Shown one piece after another: positions 35,095 to 43,621 of a DNA stretch of 64,000 nt. The DNA is taken from the NCBI GenBank assembly GCA_029212925.1, contig JARGOB010000005.1:31663-95662 (forward strand), written 5' to 3'. Source of the stretch: Coxiellaceae bacterium (GTDB lineage Bacteria; Pseudomonadota; Gammaproteobacteria; Coxiellales; Coxiellaceae). Below the pieces are notes generated by a model. It searched no databases, had not been told where the DNA came from, and saw nothing but the letters and a program-made list of their open reading frames with translations. Each line of letters opens with the position of its first letter. The stretch's first letter is position 1. The position numbers and the translations under genes are program-made.

Positions 35095-36288
35095 ATGATG
35101 CAATTTAAACGAAACATACTGTCCATTCTCAAGCAGCGACTAAAGCAGTTCCCTGTAGCGGTATTAACTGGGCCGCGCCAAAGCGGAAAAACCACCCTAC
35201 TGGAACAACTCAACCAACAATACGATTACATTAACCTTGAATCGCCCGATGATCTAGATCGCATACAAATGGATCCGCGAGGCGTGCTAAGCCGCATTAC
35301 AAAGCACGGCCTTATTATCGATGAAGCTCAAAAGTATCCTGAAGTTTTTTCTTATATTCAAACCATTACTGATAAAAATAAAAAAAAGGGCGAATATATT
35401 TTATCAGGTTCGCAGAATTTCTTACTCAACCAACAAATCACACAATCGCTAGCTGGGCGCGCCGCCTTACTGGAATTATTACCACTCACCTATGATGAAT
35501 ACTTAACACACCCCAATATGCAACCTGTAGATGTTTGGACATGGCTGTCTCAAGGCAGTTACCTTCGCCCCTATCAAGACAATATTCCATCGCATGTTTG
35601 GATGGGTACTTATATTCGAACTTATTTAGAACGCGACGTTCGAGACTTATTAAAAGTAAAGGATCTCAATTTATTTCAAAAATTTCTTAGACTCTGTGCC
35701 GGTCGTCACGGACAATTATTTAATGCAAGCCAAGTAGCAATCGACTGCGGCATATCACACACTACAGTCACTCACTGGTTAAGCATATTAGAGGCTAGCT
35801 ATATTACTTTTCGCTTGCAGCCATACCATAATAATTTTAATAAACGACTCACCAAAACACCTAAACTATATTTTTATGACTCAGGGCTAGTATGCTACTT
35901 ATTAGGCATCACCTCAGCCGACCAACTCAACATCCATGCTATGCGTGGCGCTATCTTTGAAGGCTATGTGATTAGCGAAATTAAAAAAAATATTTTCAAT
36001 CAAGGTGAATCAAAACCGTTATATTTTTGGCGGGATAGCAATGGAGTTGAAGTCGATTGTGTCTTTGAAAACAATGGAAAAGTATTTGCCATCGAAATTA
36101 AATCAACCTCTACTATCCGCAAAGATTTATTTAAGAATTTAACAACCTGGCAAAAAATCAGTGGCACTCAGCCTAATGACAGTTATTTGATTTATTCCGG
36201 CGATATATCAGATGAATTACTGGGAATGCGAGTCATTCCATGGAACAGTATCAAGACTATTTACTACCAACCAGCGGCTCCCGCTTAA
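35095..36288 (+). CDS. AAA ATPase with DUF4143 C-terminal domain
   Basis: 397 residues. Walker A GPRQSGKTT at residues 26-34, a Walker-B-like strand GLIIDEAQKYPEVFSYIQ and the sensor LSGSQNFLL. The C-terminal DUF4143 part has YFYDSGLVCYLLGI, FEGYVISEIKK, and the nuclease-like strands YFWRDSNGVEVDCVFE...VFAIEIKSTSTI. This last D-x-E-x-K arrangement resembles PD-(D/E)XK nucleases. The family is common, often horizontally moved, and of uncertain function. A truncated relative is at 44799-45177. Confidence 0.92.
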   Translation: MMQFKRNILSILKQRLKQFPVAVLTGPRQSGKTTLLEQLNQQYDYINLESPDDLDRIQMDPRGVLSRITKHGLIIDEAQKYPEVFSYIQTITDKNKKKGEYILSGSQNFLLNQQITQSLAGRAALLELLPLTYDEYLTHPNMQPVDVWTWLSQGSYLRPYQDNIPSHVWMGTYIRTYLERDVRDLLKVKDLNLFQKFLRLCAGRHGQLFNASQVAIDCGISHTTVTHWLSILEASYITFRLQPYHNNFNKRLTKTPKLYFYDSGLVCYLLGITSADQLNIHAMRGAIFEGYVISEIKKNIFNQGESKPLYFWRDSNGVEVDCVFENNGKVFAIEIKSTSTIRKDLFKNLTTWQKISGTQPNDSYLIYSGDISDELLGMRVIPWNSIKTIYYQPAAPA

Positions 36289-36307
36289 CTTTACGCGTGG
36301 GGGATTT

Positions 36308-36574
36308 CTAAGCGGGAATAGCTGCCTGCCAACAATAAAGCTCACGTGATGCCGTTGACGTAAGCGTTGAGCAACCGGTCGTACAACTATTACAACCTCC
36401 ACCAGTCTCGCAACCACTTATAGCTGGTTGCGACAAGCAACGCACACAGCCTTTACGCATCCACACAGTCAACATACCGCGCACTGCATCTGGGTCAGTA
36501 TGCAACGCATCTGCAATTTGTTGCAAGTTAGCAATGGGCTGCTTAACAAAGAAGGCTTTAATTTGCTGTAACAT
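36308..36574 (-). CDS. feoC: FeoC-like Cys-rich winged-helix protein
   Basis: 88 residues. An N-terminal winged-helix half (QQIKAFFVKQPIANLQQIADALHTDPDAVRGMLTVWMRKGCV) precedes a Cys-rich tail (CVRCLSQPAISGCETGGGCNSCTTGC) that could hold an iron-sulfur cluster. FeoC proteins are known to control FeoB stability and activity. The start overlaps the feoB stop by 17 bases, so translation is coupled. The Cys-rich tail is longer than in E. coli FeoC (78 aa). Confidence 0.85.
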   Translation of the reverse strand: MLQQIKAFFVKQPIANLQQIADALHTDPDAVRGMLTVWMRKGCVRCLSQPAISGCETGGGCNSCTTGCSTLTSTASRELYCWQAAIPA

Positions 36575-38840
36575 GTTTTTCTCCCTCTTTTGCTGACGGC
36601 TTCATCGCATACAAACGCAAACATAATATCGCAATCGCAAAAGTGATCACCACAGCAGCAATCCACAATGAACTCATCACCGGATGATCAGACCACGTAA
36701 AGGATTGGTAGACCAAGACAGCAACACCATAGGCGCCCACCGTTGACCACAACATCGAAAAATAAGCCCAACCATTACCGACTTCACGCTTCATCACCGC
36801 TAATGTCGAGATGCATGGGAAATACAACAACACGAATAATAAGTAACAAAACGCTTCAATCGACCCGCCAAATTGTTGGTACATCACACCGTAAACCGCG
36901 TGATCCATATCATGTGGCGCCTCATCAGCGACGATCGGATTAAAGACAGCTTGCGGTAACGCTGCTAAATTCTCTGGCACTGACATAGCAGCTGCCTTTA
37001 AGCCACCCCATAGATCAAAGTCATCTGCTTCATGCTGAGTTAAATGACCCACATCGCTGTATAACGTATTGAGCGTTCCCACCACCACTTCTTTTGCCAA
37101 CACACCCGTTACCAAACCTACCGTTGCTGGCCAATTATCTTGCTGCACGCCCATAGGTTCTAAGACTGGCGTTACCACACGCCCCACTGCAGACAGTACC
37201 GATTGCTGATTAGCCTCGCCATGACTCAGTTGACCGGTAATCGTCACGGTGTTTAACACACCAATTAACATACAGACTGGAATAATCACTTTACTAGCAC
37301 GCTTTAAAAACTGCTTTAAACGTTGCCACATATGACGCCATAAACTGCCCCATAGAGGCATATGGTATTGTGGCAACTCCATAATCATGGGCGATGACTC
37401 ACCAGTTAACACGGTTTTACGTAGAATCAAACCGGTTAACATCGCAACAATAATGCCGGTGACATACAATAAGAAAATAATATTTTGACCGCCCTGTGGG
37501 AAAAATGCCGAAGCAAATACCGCAAAGATAGCAAGCCGCGCACCGCAAGACATAAACGGCATCATCATTACTGTTAAAATACGGTCACGCCGATTAGATA
37601 ACGTGCGTGCGCCCATGACCGCTGGCACATTGCAACCAAAGCCAACAATCATCGGCACAAAAGCTCTACCCGGCAGTCCCATTTTTTGCATCAATCGATC
37701 CATGACAAAAGCAGCTCGCGCCATGTAACCAGAGTCTTCTAAAAACGATAAGAATAAAAACATCGCGCCAATCACTGGAATAAACGTGATCGTAGTATTT
37801 ATACCTTTACCAATACCGTTAGCGATAATTGCCGTTAACCATATCGGACTATTCCATTGAGTCATCCAATGTGCAACACCATCAACTAACAAGGTGGTAC
37901 TACTGATATCAAATAAATCTTGAAACGCACCACCGACATTAATCGCAAATAAAAACATGAGATACATCACGAATAAAAATATCGGTATACCTAAAAAGCG
38001 ATTTAATACCACCTTATCGATAACATCAGTTACGGTTTGACGCTGCGTTTTAAACGCACTCACTGCCTGCTCAACCAGGGCATGCGCTCGCTGATAACGC
38101 GCATCAGCAATCATGATATCGGGCTCTTCACCCAACTGTGTAGTTAAATTTTTAATACGTAGTGTAACATTCTGCTGCATACAGGTTTCCACCTGTGCAT
38201 TAGCGTATTCATCACCTTCTAATAATCGCAGCGCCAACCAATCGCTGTGAACATGCTTATGCAGCAACTGACTGATGCCTTTTTTAGCTTGTTCTACTAA
38301 CGGATTCAATGACAATGCAGCACTGGGTTTGCGCTTTTTGCTCGCCTCAACAATGGTTTGCAATAAAAATGGCATGCCTTGTTGTTTGTTCGCCACAATG
38401 CCCACAACCTCACAACCTAATTGCTTACCCAATTTTTGAAAATCAATATGCAAGCCACGCGACTCCACCACATCCATCATATTGATCGCCAACACAACCG
38501 GCTTGCCCATTTCTAATAATTGCAGGGTTAAATATAAATTGCGTTCGAGGTTACTGCCATCAATCACATTAACAATAACATCAACTTCTTCACCTAATAA
38601 ATAGTCACAAGCGATACGCTCATCAAGTGCGGCTTCTGATGTAACGGCAAGGGAATAAGTGCCCGGCAAATCGACCACCTTGAGTTCAGCTTTATCACAA
38701 CGGCAATTGCCGCATTTACGTTCGACAGTAACGCCGGGCCAATTGCCCACTTTTTGACGACTACCGGTGAGTGCATTAAATAAAGCCGTTTTACCACAAT
38801 TAGGGTTTCCAGCGAGCGCGACGTGTAAAGAGGCAGGCAT
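36558..38840 (-). CDS. feoB: FeoB, ferrous iron transporter
   Basis: 760 residues. An N-terminal G domain has G1 GNPNCGKT (residues 11-18), G3 DLPGTYS and G4-type NMMD, followed by the helical GDI domain. The membrane part has the Gate motifs (for example FVPMIVGFGCNVPAVMGARTL and a Cys-containing FMSCGARLAIF). It imports Fe2+ across the inner membrane. The last residues run into feoC, and feoA ends 3 bases upstream. Confidence 0.97.
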   Translation of the reverse strand: MPASLHVALAGNPNCGKTALFNALTGSRQKVGNWPGVTVERKCGNCRCDKAELKVVDLPGTYSLAVTSEAALDERIACDYLLGEEVDVIVNVIDGSNLERNLYLTLQLLEMGKPVVLAINMMDVVESRGLHIDFQKLGKQLGCEVVGIVANKQQGMPFLLQTIVEASKKRKPSAALSLNPLVEQAKKGISQLLHKHVHSDWLALRLLEGDEYANAQVETCMQQNVTLRIKNLTTQLGEEPDIMIADARYQRAHALVEQAVSAFKTQRQTVTDVIDKVVLNRFLGIPIFLFVMYLMFLFAINVGGAFQDLFDISSTTLLVDGVAHWMTQWNSPIWLTAIIANGIGKGINTTITFIPVIGAMFLFLSFLEDSGYMARAAFVMDRLMQKMGLPGRAFVPMIVGFGCNVPAVMGARTLSNRRDRILTVMMMPFMSCGARLAIFAVFASAFFPQGGQNIIFLLYVTGIIVAMLTGLILRKTVLTGESSPMIMELPQYHMPLWGSLWRHMWQRLKQFLKRASKVIIPVCMLIGVLNTVTITGQLSHGEANQQSVLSAVGRVVTPVLEPMGVQQDNWPATVGLVTGVLAKEVVVGTLNTLYSDVGHLTQHEADDFDLWGGLKAAAMSVPENLAALPQAVFNPIVADEAPHDMDHAVYGVMYQQFGGSIEAFCYLLFVLLYFPCISTLAVMKREVGNGWAYFSMLWSTVGAYGVAVLVYQSFTWSDHPVMSSLWIAAVVITFAIAILCLRLYAMKPSAKEGEKHVTAN

Positions 38841-38843
38841 AAA

Positions 38844-39107
38844 TCACACTCGCTGGAGTTTCAGTAAAACGGCTTCATCCTTACGAAGACTTAAATAGGT
38901 ATTCCGTACCTTAATCTGAATGGGGTCGCCCAATGGCGCGCGGCGTATCACTTCGAGTTCTGCATGTGGAGTTAAGCCCATCGCCATCAATTTGCGGCGA
39001 TAGCCACGGTCACCACTGGTTTGATAACCAAGAACTACCGCTTTTTCACCCGCAATGAGGTCACTTAATGAGTACACCTTCAACTCCCTTGCTGATATGT
39101 CAGCCAC
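38844..39107 (-). CDS. feoA: FeoA, SH3-like partner of FeoB
   Basis: 87 residues, single FeoA domain: LSDLIAGEKAVVLGYQTSGDRGYRRKLMAMGLTPHAELEVIRRAPLGDPIQIKVRNTYLSLRKDEA. It binds FeoB and is needed for Fe2+ uptake. First gene of feoABC; the upstream region carries Fur-like inverted repeats. Confidence 0.95.
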   Translation of the reverse strand: MADISARELKVYSLSDLIAGEKAVVLGYQTSGDRGYRRKLMAMGLTPHAELEVIRRAPLGDPIQIKVRNTYLSLRKDEAVLLKLQRV

Positions 39108-39135
39108 AAAAAAACCTTTTTCATTCAGTTGATTA

Positions 39136-39156
39136 AAATGAGAACCAATCTCATTT
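39136..39156 (-). promoter_or_regulatory. Fur-box-like inverted repeat 1 upstream of feoA
   Basis: AAATGAGA (39136-39143), 5-base spacer, TCTCATTT (39149-39156), followed by a further TCTCATTATT at 39165-39174. It resembles the Fur consensus half-site and lies 29 bases before the feoA start. Confidence 0.65.
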
Positions 39157-39201
39157 GCATCTCACTCTCATTATTGACCCCTTTTGGTCATCTGTCAATA
39201 C

Positions 39202-39222
39202 AAATGAGAATCATTTTCATTC
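39202..39222 (-). promoter_or_regulatory. Fur-box-like site 2 upstream of feoA
   Basis: AAATGAGAATCATTTTCATT matches the 7-1-7 Fur core TGAGAAT-C-ATTTTCA closely. Two boxes about 65 bases apart suggest strong iron repression of the feo operon. Confidence 0.75.
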
Positions 39223-39236
39223 GGCGGTGATATAGA

Positions 39237-39857
39237 TCAGATTTTGTTAATGAAATCAGTGAGAATTTGACGCAACTCAATAAGATCACCATGAAAAAAG
39301 TGACCAGCGCCTTCAACCACCTCAAACTCCAGCGGTGCGGGTGGATTGTCGACCCAAGCGAGCACCTGATCGAATGGCACGACCTCATCTTTTGAGCCCA
39401 TGGCAACTAACCAGGGACAATCGATATTTTTAAGATCGCTAAAGCGCGCATGATTAACCGCAGGCGCAATCGTTACCAACCATTCGCTATCAACCAAGCC
39501 AGCCGCTCGCGAAGCAATATACGAACCAAAAGAAAAACCCGCCAAGGCTAGTTTTTGGCCAGGAAATAATTGTTGTGCATGCGCAATAACCGCCAAACAA
39601 TCTTCAATTTCGCCTTCCATATCACCATAACTGCCCGCGCTATTACCAACGCCACGATAGTTAAACCGTATAGACGATAAGCCGCTATTGTCACAAGCTT
39701 TTGCTATCGTCGTCACTACCTTATTATTCATCGTACCTTGATACAGCGGATGCGGGTGGCAAATCACAGACACCACTTCCGAGCCGTCAACCGTATTAAC
39801 CAACGCCTCGAGGTCGCCTTCTGGCCCAGTGATAATCATCTTTTCATTTTGTGTCAT
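39237..39857 (-). CDS. Alpha/beta hydrolase of the KANL3/Tex30-like group
   Basis: 206 residues. The strand-turn motif VSVICHPHPLYQGTMNNKVV and FNYRGVGNSAGSYG are typical of this group (COG2945 type). The nucleophile elbow is LAGFSFGSYIA (Ser), an Asp is in AMGSKDEVVPF, and the His in GAGHFFHG completes the triad. Probably a serine esterase; substrate unknown. It is transcribed away from the methyltransferase gene, with only 39 bases between the two start codons. Confidence 0.9.
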   Translation of the reverse strand: MTQNEKMIITGPEGDLEALVNTVDGSEVVSVICHPHPLYQGTMNNKVVTTIAKACDNSGLSSIRFNYRGVGNSAGSYGDMEGEIEDCLAVIAHAQQLFPGQKLALAGFSFGSYIASRAAGLVDSEWLVTIAPAVNHARFSDLKNIDCPWLVAMGSKDEVVPFDQVLAWVDNPPAPLEFEVVEGAGHFFHGDLIELRQILTDFINKI

Positions 39858-39884
39858 TGGATTCTCTCAGCAACAATAATACGA

Positions 39885-39890
39885 TATAAT
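39885..39890 (+). promoter_or_regulatory. -10 box directly upstream of the m5C methyltransferase start
   Basis: Consensus TATAAT with 6 bases to the ATG at 39897; transcription would start on or beside the start codon. The -35 region is weak (TTCTCT at 17-base spacing). Confidence 0.5.
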
Positions 39891-39896
39891 ACCATT

Positions 39897-40850
39897 ATGG
39901 AAGCGACGCTAATAACAACCTTACCGATCGAGTTTCTTAAAAGGCTCGAAAAGATCGTACCTAACGAACATTTCGATCAAACAATTACCAGTTTTGAGCT
40001 CAATAAACCGGTGGCTATTCGGGTTAACCGATTAAAATCGTCAGTGGACGAAATCAAAGCCAAACTGAAAGCGTTATATATCCCTTTCCAACCGGTGTCG
40101 TGGTATGAAGATGCCTTATTGATCGATTTCGAAGACAAGCCACGCTTAACCCATGCGGATTTTTATAATAATGGCGAATGCTATATTCAGAGCCTATCCA
40201 GCCTATTGCCTGTCGTCATGTTAGACCCGCAACCCGGTGAAGAGATACTCGACCTGTGTGCCGCTCCTGGATCCAAAACCACACAAATGGCTTCATTGAT
40301 GACTAACCAAGGCCGTATTGCGGCGGTAGAAAAATCCAAGCACCGATTTTTTAAGCTGCAAGCCAACTTAAAAAAACAAGCCGCTACTTGCGTCGATACC
40401 TACCTCAAAGATGGCGCTAAAGTGTGGCGTTATTGTGAGAATCGATTTGATCGCGTGTTAGTTGACGCGCCCTGCTCATCCGAAGGTCGCTTTACGTTAC
40501 ACAATGCCGAGTCCTATAGTTACTGGACACAAAAAAAGATTAAACAAATGGCACGTATCCAATGGCAAGTGCTGCAGTCCGGATTTTTGTGTTTAAAACC
40601 AGGCGGCACTTTAGTCTACTCGACCTGCACCTTTGCTCCGGAAGAAAACGAAGCGATACTGAATAAATTGTTAAAGCGCTTCCCTGGTCAAGCAGAAATC
40701 GTGAGCTGTGATTTACCGGTTGATAATTGTTTTGATGGCATCACCTATTGGAACGAACAATTCTATGCGCCTGAAGTCGCACGCAGTAAACATATCCTAC
40801 CAAACGAAACCTTTGATGGTTTTTTTGTGTGTAAGATCACTAAAAAATAA
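39897..40850 (+). CDS. NOL1/NOP2/Sun-family RNA m5C methyltransferase, short RsmF-like
   Basis: 317 residues from ATG 39897; upstream in-frame codons belong to the hydrolase gene region. The SAM-binding motif is LDLCAAPGSKTTQMASLM. The two catalytic Cys motifs are VDAPCSSEGRF and VYSTCTFAPEENE, as in RsmB/RsmF. The E. coli enzymes are 429 (RsmB) and 479 (RsmF) residues; here neither the N-terminal NusB-like nor the C-terminal PUA domain is present. The target could be rRNA or tRNA. No ribosome-binding site is seen, which fits the leaderless arrangement. Confidence 0.88.
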   Translation: MEATLITTLPIEFLKRLEKIVPNEHFDQTITSFELNKPVAIRVNRLKSSVDEIKAKLKALYIPFQPVSWYEDALLIDFEDKPRLTHADFYNNGECYIQSLSSLLPVVMLDPQPGEEILDLCAAPGSKTTQMASLMTNQGRIAAVEKSKHRFFKLQANLKKQAATCVDTYLKDGAKVWRYCENRFDRVLVDAPCSSEGRFTLHNAESYSYWTQKKIKQMARIQWQVLQSGFLCLKPGGTLVYSTCTFAPEENEAILNKLLKRFPGQAEIVSCDLPVDNCFDGITYWNEQFYAPEVARSKHILPNETFDGFFVCKITKK

Positions 40851-40891
40851 CCCATAATTGCCAATCAATGCTGAGCTCACTGCCTTTGCAA

Positions 40892-40998
40892 GTAAGTCTG
40901 TCAGGGGTACCTTTCGAGCGGCGTGTGATACACGGAAGTAAAGGAACACGAGGATAGGGACATCCTTTCGGGAGAAAGGCAGCCCTGGCAGGCTTACG
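40892..40998 (+). repeat. Structured ~107-base repeat, copy C
   Basis: Same core as copy A: CAGGGGTACCTTTCGAGCGG, GTGTGATACACGGAAG, GGAACACGAGGATAGGGACA. Outer flanks CTGCCT (40880-40885) and AGGCAG (41018-41023) add a partial outer inverted repeat. It lies between two convergent genes. Confidence 0.9.
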
Positions 40999-41035
40999 TT
41001 GCAGCGCGCAATTACTCAGGCAGATTATTCATAGG

Positions 41036-41079
41036 ATTGCTTCGTCGTGATTGCTTCGTCGCAAGCTCCTCGCAATGAC
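41036..41079. repeat. CATTGCGA-type repeat, copy 3 (right half)
   Basis: GATTGCTTCGTCGTGATTGC followed by TTCGTCGCAAGCTCCTCGCAATGAC. Only the right arm is present; the GATTGCTTCGTCG word is doubled. Confidence 0.8.
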
Positions 41080-41096
41080 GGGATAGTAGCGTCACC

Positions 41097-42038
41097 TTAC
41101 AACCAATCAGAAAGGGCGATACCAATACCCGCACTCGTCGTACGATGATTGTATTCAATCAGACTCTGACCATAGCCATTAAACACTTGCAAATAAGCAC
41201 TGAGATGCTTTGTCAGTGGCACTGAAATCGCACCGATCTCTGTCATGTTAGTGGTTAAACGTTCAACATTGCGGACTTCCAAACTTAGCTCTACTTTATT
41301 TTTAAACTGATAAGCAACAATAAAACGCTCATGCCCCAAGTAAGTAGCAATATTAGGGTTATGCAAATCACTGGAGTCCGCCTTAAAAATCAAAACCCAC
41401 GGCTCAGCCGTAAACAACCAACCACCGCGTGATAAACTTAAACTGAAAAACACACGATTCCAACTGCGCTCCAACTGCCCACCGCGACCATTCGACTGAT
41501 GATCCAAACCAGTGCGAACTAGCCAGTTCTTTTTAAAGTTACTGCTTAAAAATATTTGTGGTTCGTAATTGGTTTCACGGAACCATTGTGACTTAGCATA
41601 CACTTGCCAATACGACAACTGCGTATACGATGCTAGCAGTGAGACCGGCTTACCAAACATGTGATGCCACAGCGGAATTTGAAATGAAAGCTGCGCTTTA
41701 AACTCAGCGTTCATCACTTTTTGGCCTTCAGGTGTATTACCCATATACACGGCGGTATCCGGGCTGCCGGTATAATAAAACGGTAAAATATAAGTTGGCT
41801 CGTAAAACAAAATACCAAATGGTGAGCGAGCCGCCTTTTTCTCTTTATGCAATTTCTTTTGCAAGTCCGAAGGTTTGTTTGTCGTCACTTCGGTCATGGC
41901 AGCATCAGTTTTAGCCATCGCTTTATCGACTTCTTTGGCAACCCCCGATGTTGATTGCTTCGCTGATGGTGATGTGGCTGCTTGCACCGTACTACAACTC
42001 AATACCACCATCGACGCAATAAGTAACGTTCGCAACAT
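41097..42038 (-). CDS. pldA: Outer-membrane phospholipase A (OMPLA)
   Basis: 313 residues from ATG 42038, which has GGTGA five bases before it; an ATG four codons upstream is the alternative. Signal peptide IASMVVLSCSTVQA. A ~45-residue Ala/Lys/Thr-rich segment precedes the 12-strand barrel. Catalytic signature GLDHQSNGRGG (His180, Ser182), then LERSWNR with the likely Asn, and the family words YTQLSYWQ, ETNYEPQIFL and GYGQSLIEYNHR. It degrades phospholipids in the outer leaflet on membrane damage. The extra N-terminal segment is longer than in E. coli PldA. Confidence 0.95.
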   Translation of the reverse strand: MLRTLLIASMVVLSCSTVQAATSPSAKQSTSGVAKEVDKAMAKTDAAMTEVTTNKPSDLQKKLHKEKKAARSPFGILFYEPTYILPFYYTGSPDTAVYMGNTPEGQKVMNAEFKAQLSFQIPLWHHMFGKPVSLLASYTQLSYWQVYAKSQWFRETNYEPQIFLSSNFKKNWLVRTGLDHQSNGRGGQLERSWNRVFFSLSLSRGGWLFTAEPWVLIFKADSSDLHNPNIATYLGHERFIVAYQFKNKVELSLEVRNVERLTTNMTEIGAISVPLTKHLSAYLQVFNGYGQSLIEYNHRTTSAGIGIALSDWL

Positions 42039-42149
42039 TTTATTCACCATAGATTACTAGCCATAAGGCCGTGCAGTCTACGAAGTGAAACTTGCTTGGT
42101 CAAGCATTGAAACCCAGTAGAAACAAAAATTTTATCAAGAAGGACCAAC

Positions 42150-42199
42150 CTGGATCCCGGCTCGGAGGCCGGGATGACAAACTCTCAGCCGGGATGACA
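42150..42199. repeat. Short CCCGG palindromes
   Basis: TGGATCCCGGCTCGGAGGCCGGGATGAC followed by a half unit GCCGGGATGAC; lies between pldA and the SH3 gene. Confidence 0.7.
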
Positions 42200-42205
42200 A
42201 TAAAG

Positions 42206-42850
42206 CTACAGAGAAGCTTTGCCTTTTATTTTTTGCCAAAACGATTTCTTTTGTGGCTTTTCTGAAACGGCTTTAGCTGCTTCATCACTAGGCTTTGGGC
42301 CAGCATCTTTCGCATCAGCTTGCACCGGTACTAACACCACACGCTCAACCACAGGCGGCTCAATTGGCTGAAAACCAAAAAAGTTAGTACGCATATCATT
42401 CATCATACGATTCATGTCAGCCTGCATTTGTGCATTACGTCTTTCCATGCTCTGGATCAATTTTTGCACTTGCTTGTGATTTAACTTATCTGAACCACTG
42501 TACTCGATCACTTTATATTGCTTTGGACCATCTTTTTCAGTTGTGGTGATCACACGCTGCTCGAAACCATGATTGGATTGTTGAGTCATCGCTTTTGGTG
42601 GATGGGTCGCATCAGTTGCGCTTTTCATTTTCATCCAACCCACTTTACCATCGGCAGGATTTGCTACTTTAATCCAACCTTTATGGTCTTTCGATTGATA
42701 AATAGGAATTAAACGTTGGCCAGTTTTCACCTGGGTAGCCACGGTCGATTTGACATCAGGTGCTTGATACAGAGAGATACCAGCAGCCCAGCTAACACCA
42801 ACAGCGGACACTAAGGCCAAGGCGGTTAAACTTTTGATTGTATAACGCAT
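42206..42850 (-). CDS. Periplasmic SH3-domain protein
   Basis: 214 residues with a signal peptide (LTALALVSAVGVSWA). A bacterial SH3-type domain covers ~25-75 (ISLYQAPDVKSTVATQVKTGQRLIPIYQSKDHKGWIKVANPADGKVGWMK). A helical region at ~120-155 (LNHKQVQKLIQSMERRNAQMQADMNRMMNDM) is a probable coiled coil, and the C-terminus is Lys-rich (QKKSFWQKIKGKASL). Likely a cell-wall- or envelope-associated protein; no catalytic domain. No gene neighbours clarify its role. Confidence 0.8.
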   Translation of the reverse strand: MRYTIKSLTALALVSAVGVSWAAGISLYQAPDVKSTVATQVKTGQRLIPIYQSKDHKGWIKVANPADGKVGWMKMKSATDATHPPKAMTQQSNHGFEQRVITTTEKDGPKQYKVIEYSGSDKLNHKQVQKLIQSMERRNAQMQADMNRMMNDMRTNFFGFQPIEPPVVERVVLVPVQADAKDAGPKPSDEAAKAVSEKPQKKSFWQKIKGKASL

Positions 42851-42875
42851 TTCGAATACTCCTTAATATTTTCTC

Positions 42876-42902
42876 TGGATGCCAGATCAAGTCCGGCATG
42901 AC
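42876..42902. repeat. Short palindromic repeat unit
   Basis: TGGATGCCAGATCAAGTCCGGCATG; a diverged unit of the CCCGG family ahead of rdgB. Confidence 0.6.
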
Positions 42903-43006
42903 AAAATCTGTGCCTAACATGGCAACATACATTACGATATAAGGTCACCGTAGCGAATTTCAAGCAATGCGGTTAGAATGCAGTCTGATTTATATTAGGA
43001 AGCTGT

Positions 43007-43621
43007 ATGCAAATTGTACTAGCCAGTAATAACAACGGCAAACTAAAAGAAATCCAAGCGATTATGGCGCCATTGGACATTGAAATAAAATTGCAGCGTG
43101 ATTTCAAGGTTGAAGATGCTGATGAAACGGGGCTAACCTTTATCGAAAACGCGATATTAAAAGCACGTCATGCCTGCCAACACACTGGCTTAGCTGCCTT
43201 GGCGGATGATTCAGGCTTATGCGTTAATGCACTGCAAGGCGCACCGGGTATTTATTCGGCTCGTTATGCCGGCGAACATGGCAATCATAGCGCCAACATC
43301 GACAAACTATTAAGCGATTTACACCCTGTGCCAAACGAAAAACGGCAAGCGCATTTTATATGTTGTTTGGCGCTTTTGCGTCATGCAGATGACCCCGACC
43401 CACTCATTGCCATCGGCAAATGGCACGGTGAAATCTTAACCACCCCCACGGGGAATGGCGGCTTTGGTTATGACCCTGTCTTTTTTGTAACTGAACATCA
43501 ATGCAGTGCCGCCGAACTGGATAGCACGATTAAAAATACAATCAGTCATCGCGCGTTAGCGTTGCAGCAACTGATGAATACTCTGAACTCCGAGGAAAAC
43601 ATACTATGTACCAAATCTTAA
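43007..43621 (+). CDS. rdgB: RdgB, dITP/XTP pyrophosphatase
   Basis: 204 residues. HAM1-family landmarks: VLASNNNGKLKEI at the N-terminus, ETGLTFIENAILKARHA, ALADDSGLCVNALQGAPGIYSARYAG, NGGFGYDPVFF and the C-terminal SHRALAL. It hydrolyses non-canonical purine triphosphates (dITP, XTP) to monophosphates. AGGAAG ribosome site. The end overlaps serA by 16 bases, so the two are coupled. Confidence 0.97.
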   Translation: MQIVLASNNNGKLKEIQAIMAPLDIEIKLQRDFKVEDADETGLTFIENAILKARHACQHTGLAALADDSGLCVNALQGAPGIYSARYAGEHGNHSANIDKLLSDLHPVPNEKRQAHFICCLALLRHADDPDPLIAIGKWHGEILTTPTGNGGFGYDPVFFVTEHQCSAAELDSTIKNTISHRALALQQLMNTLNSEENILCTKS

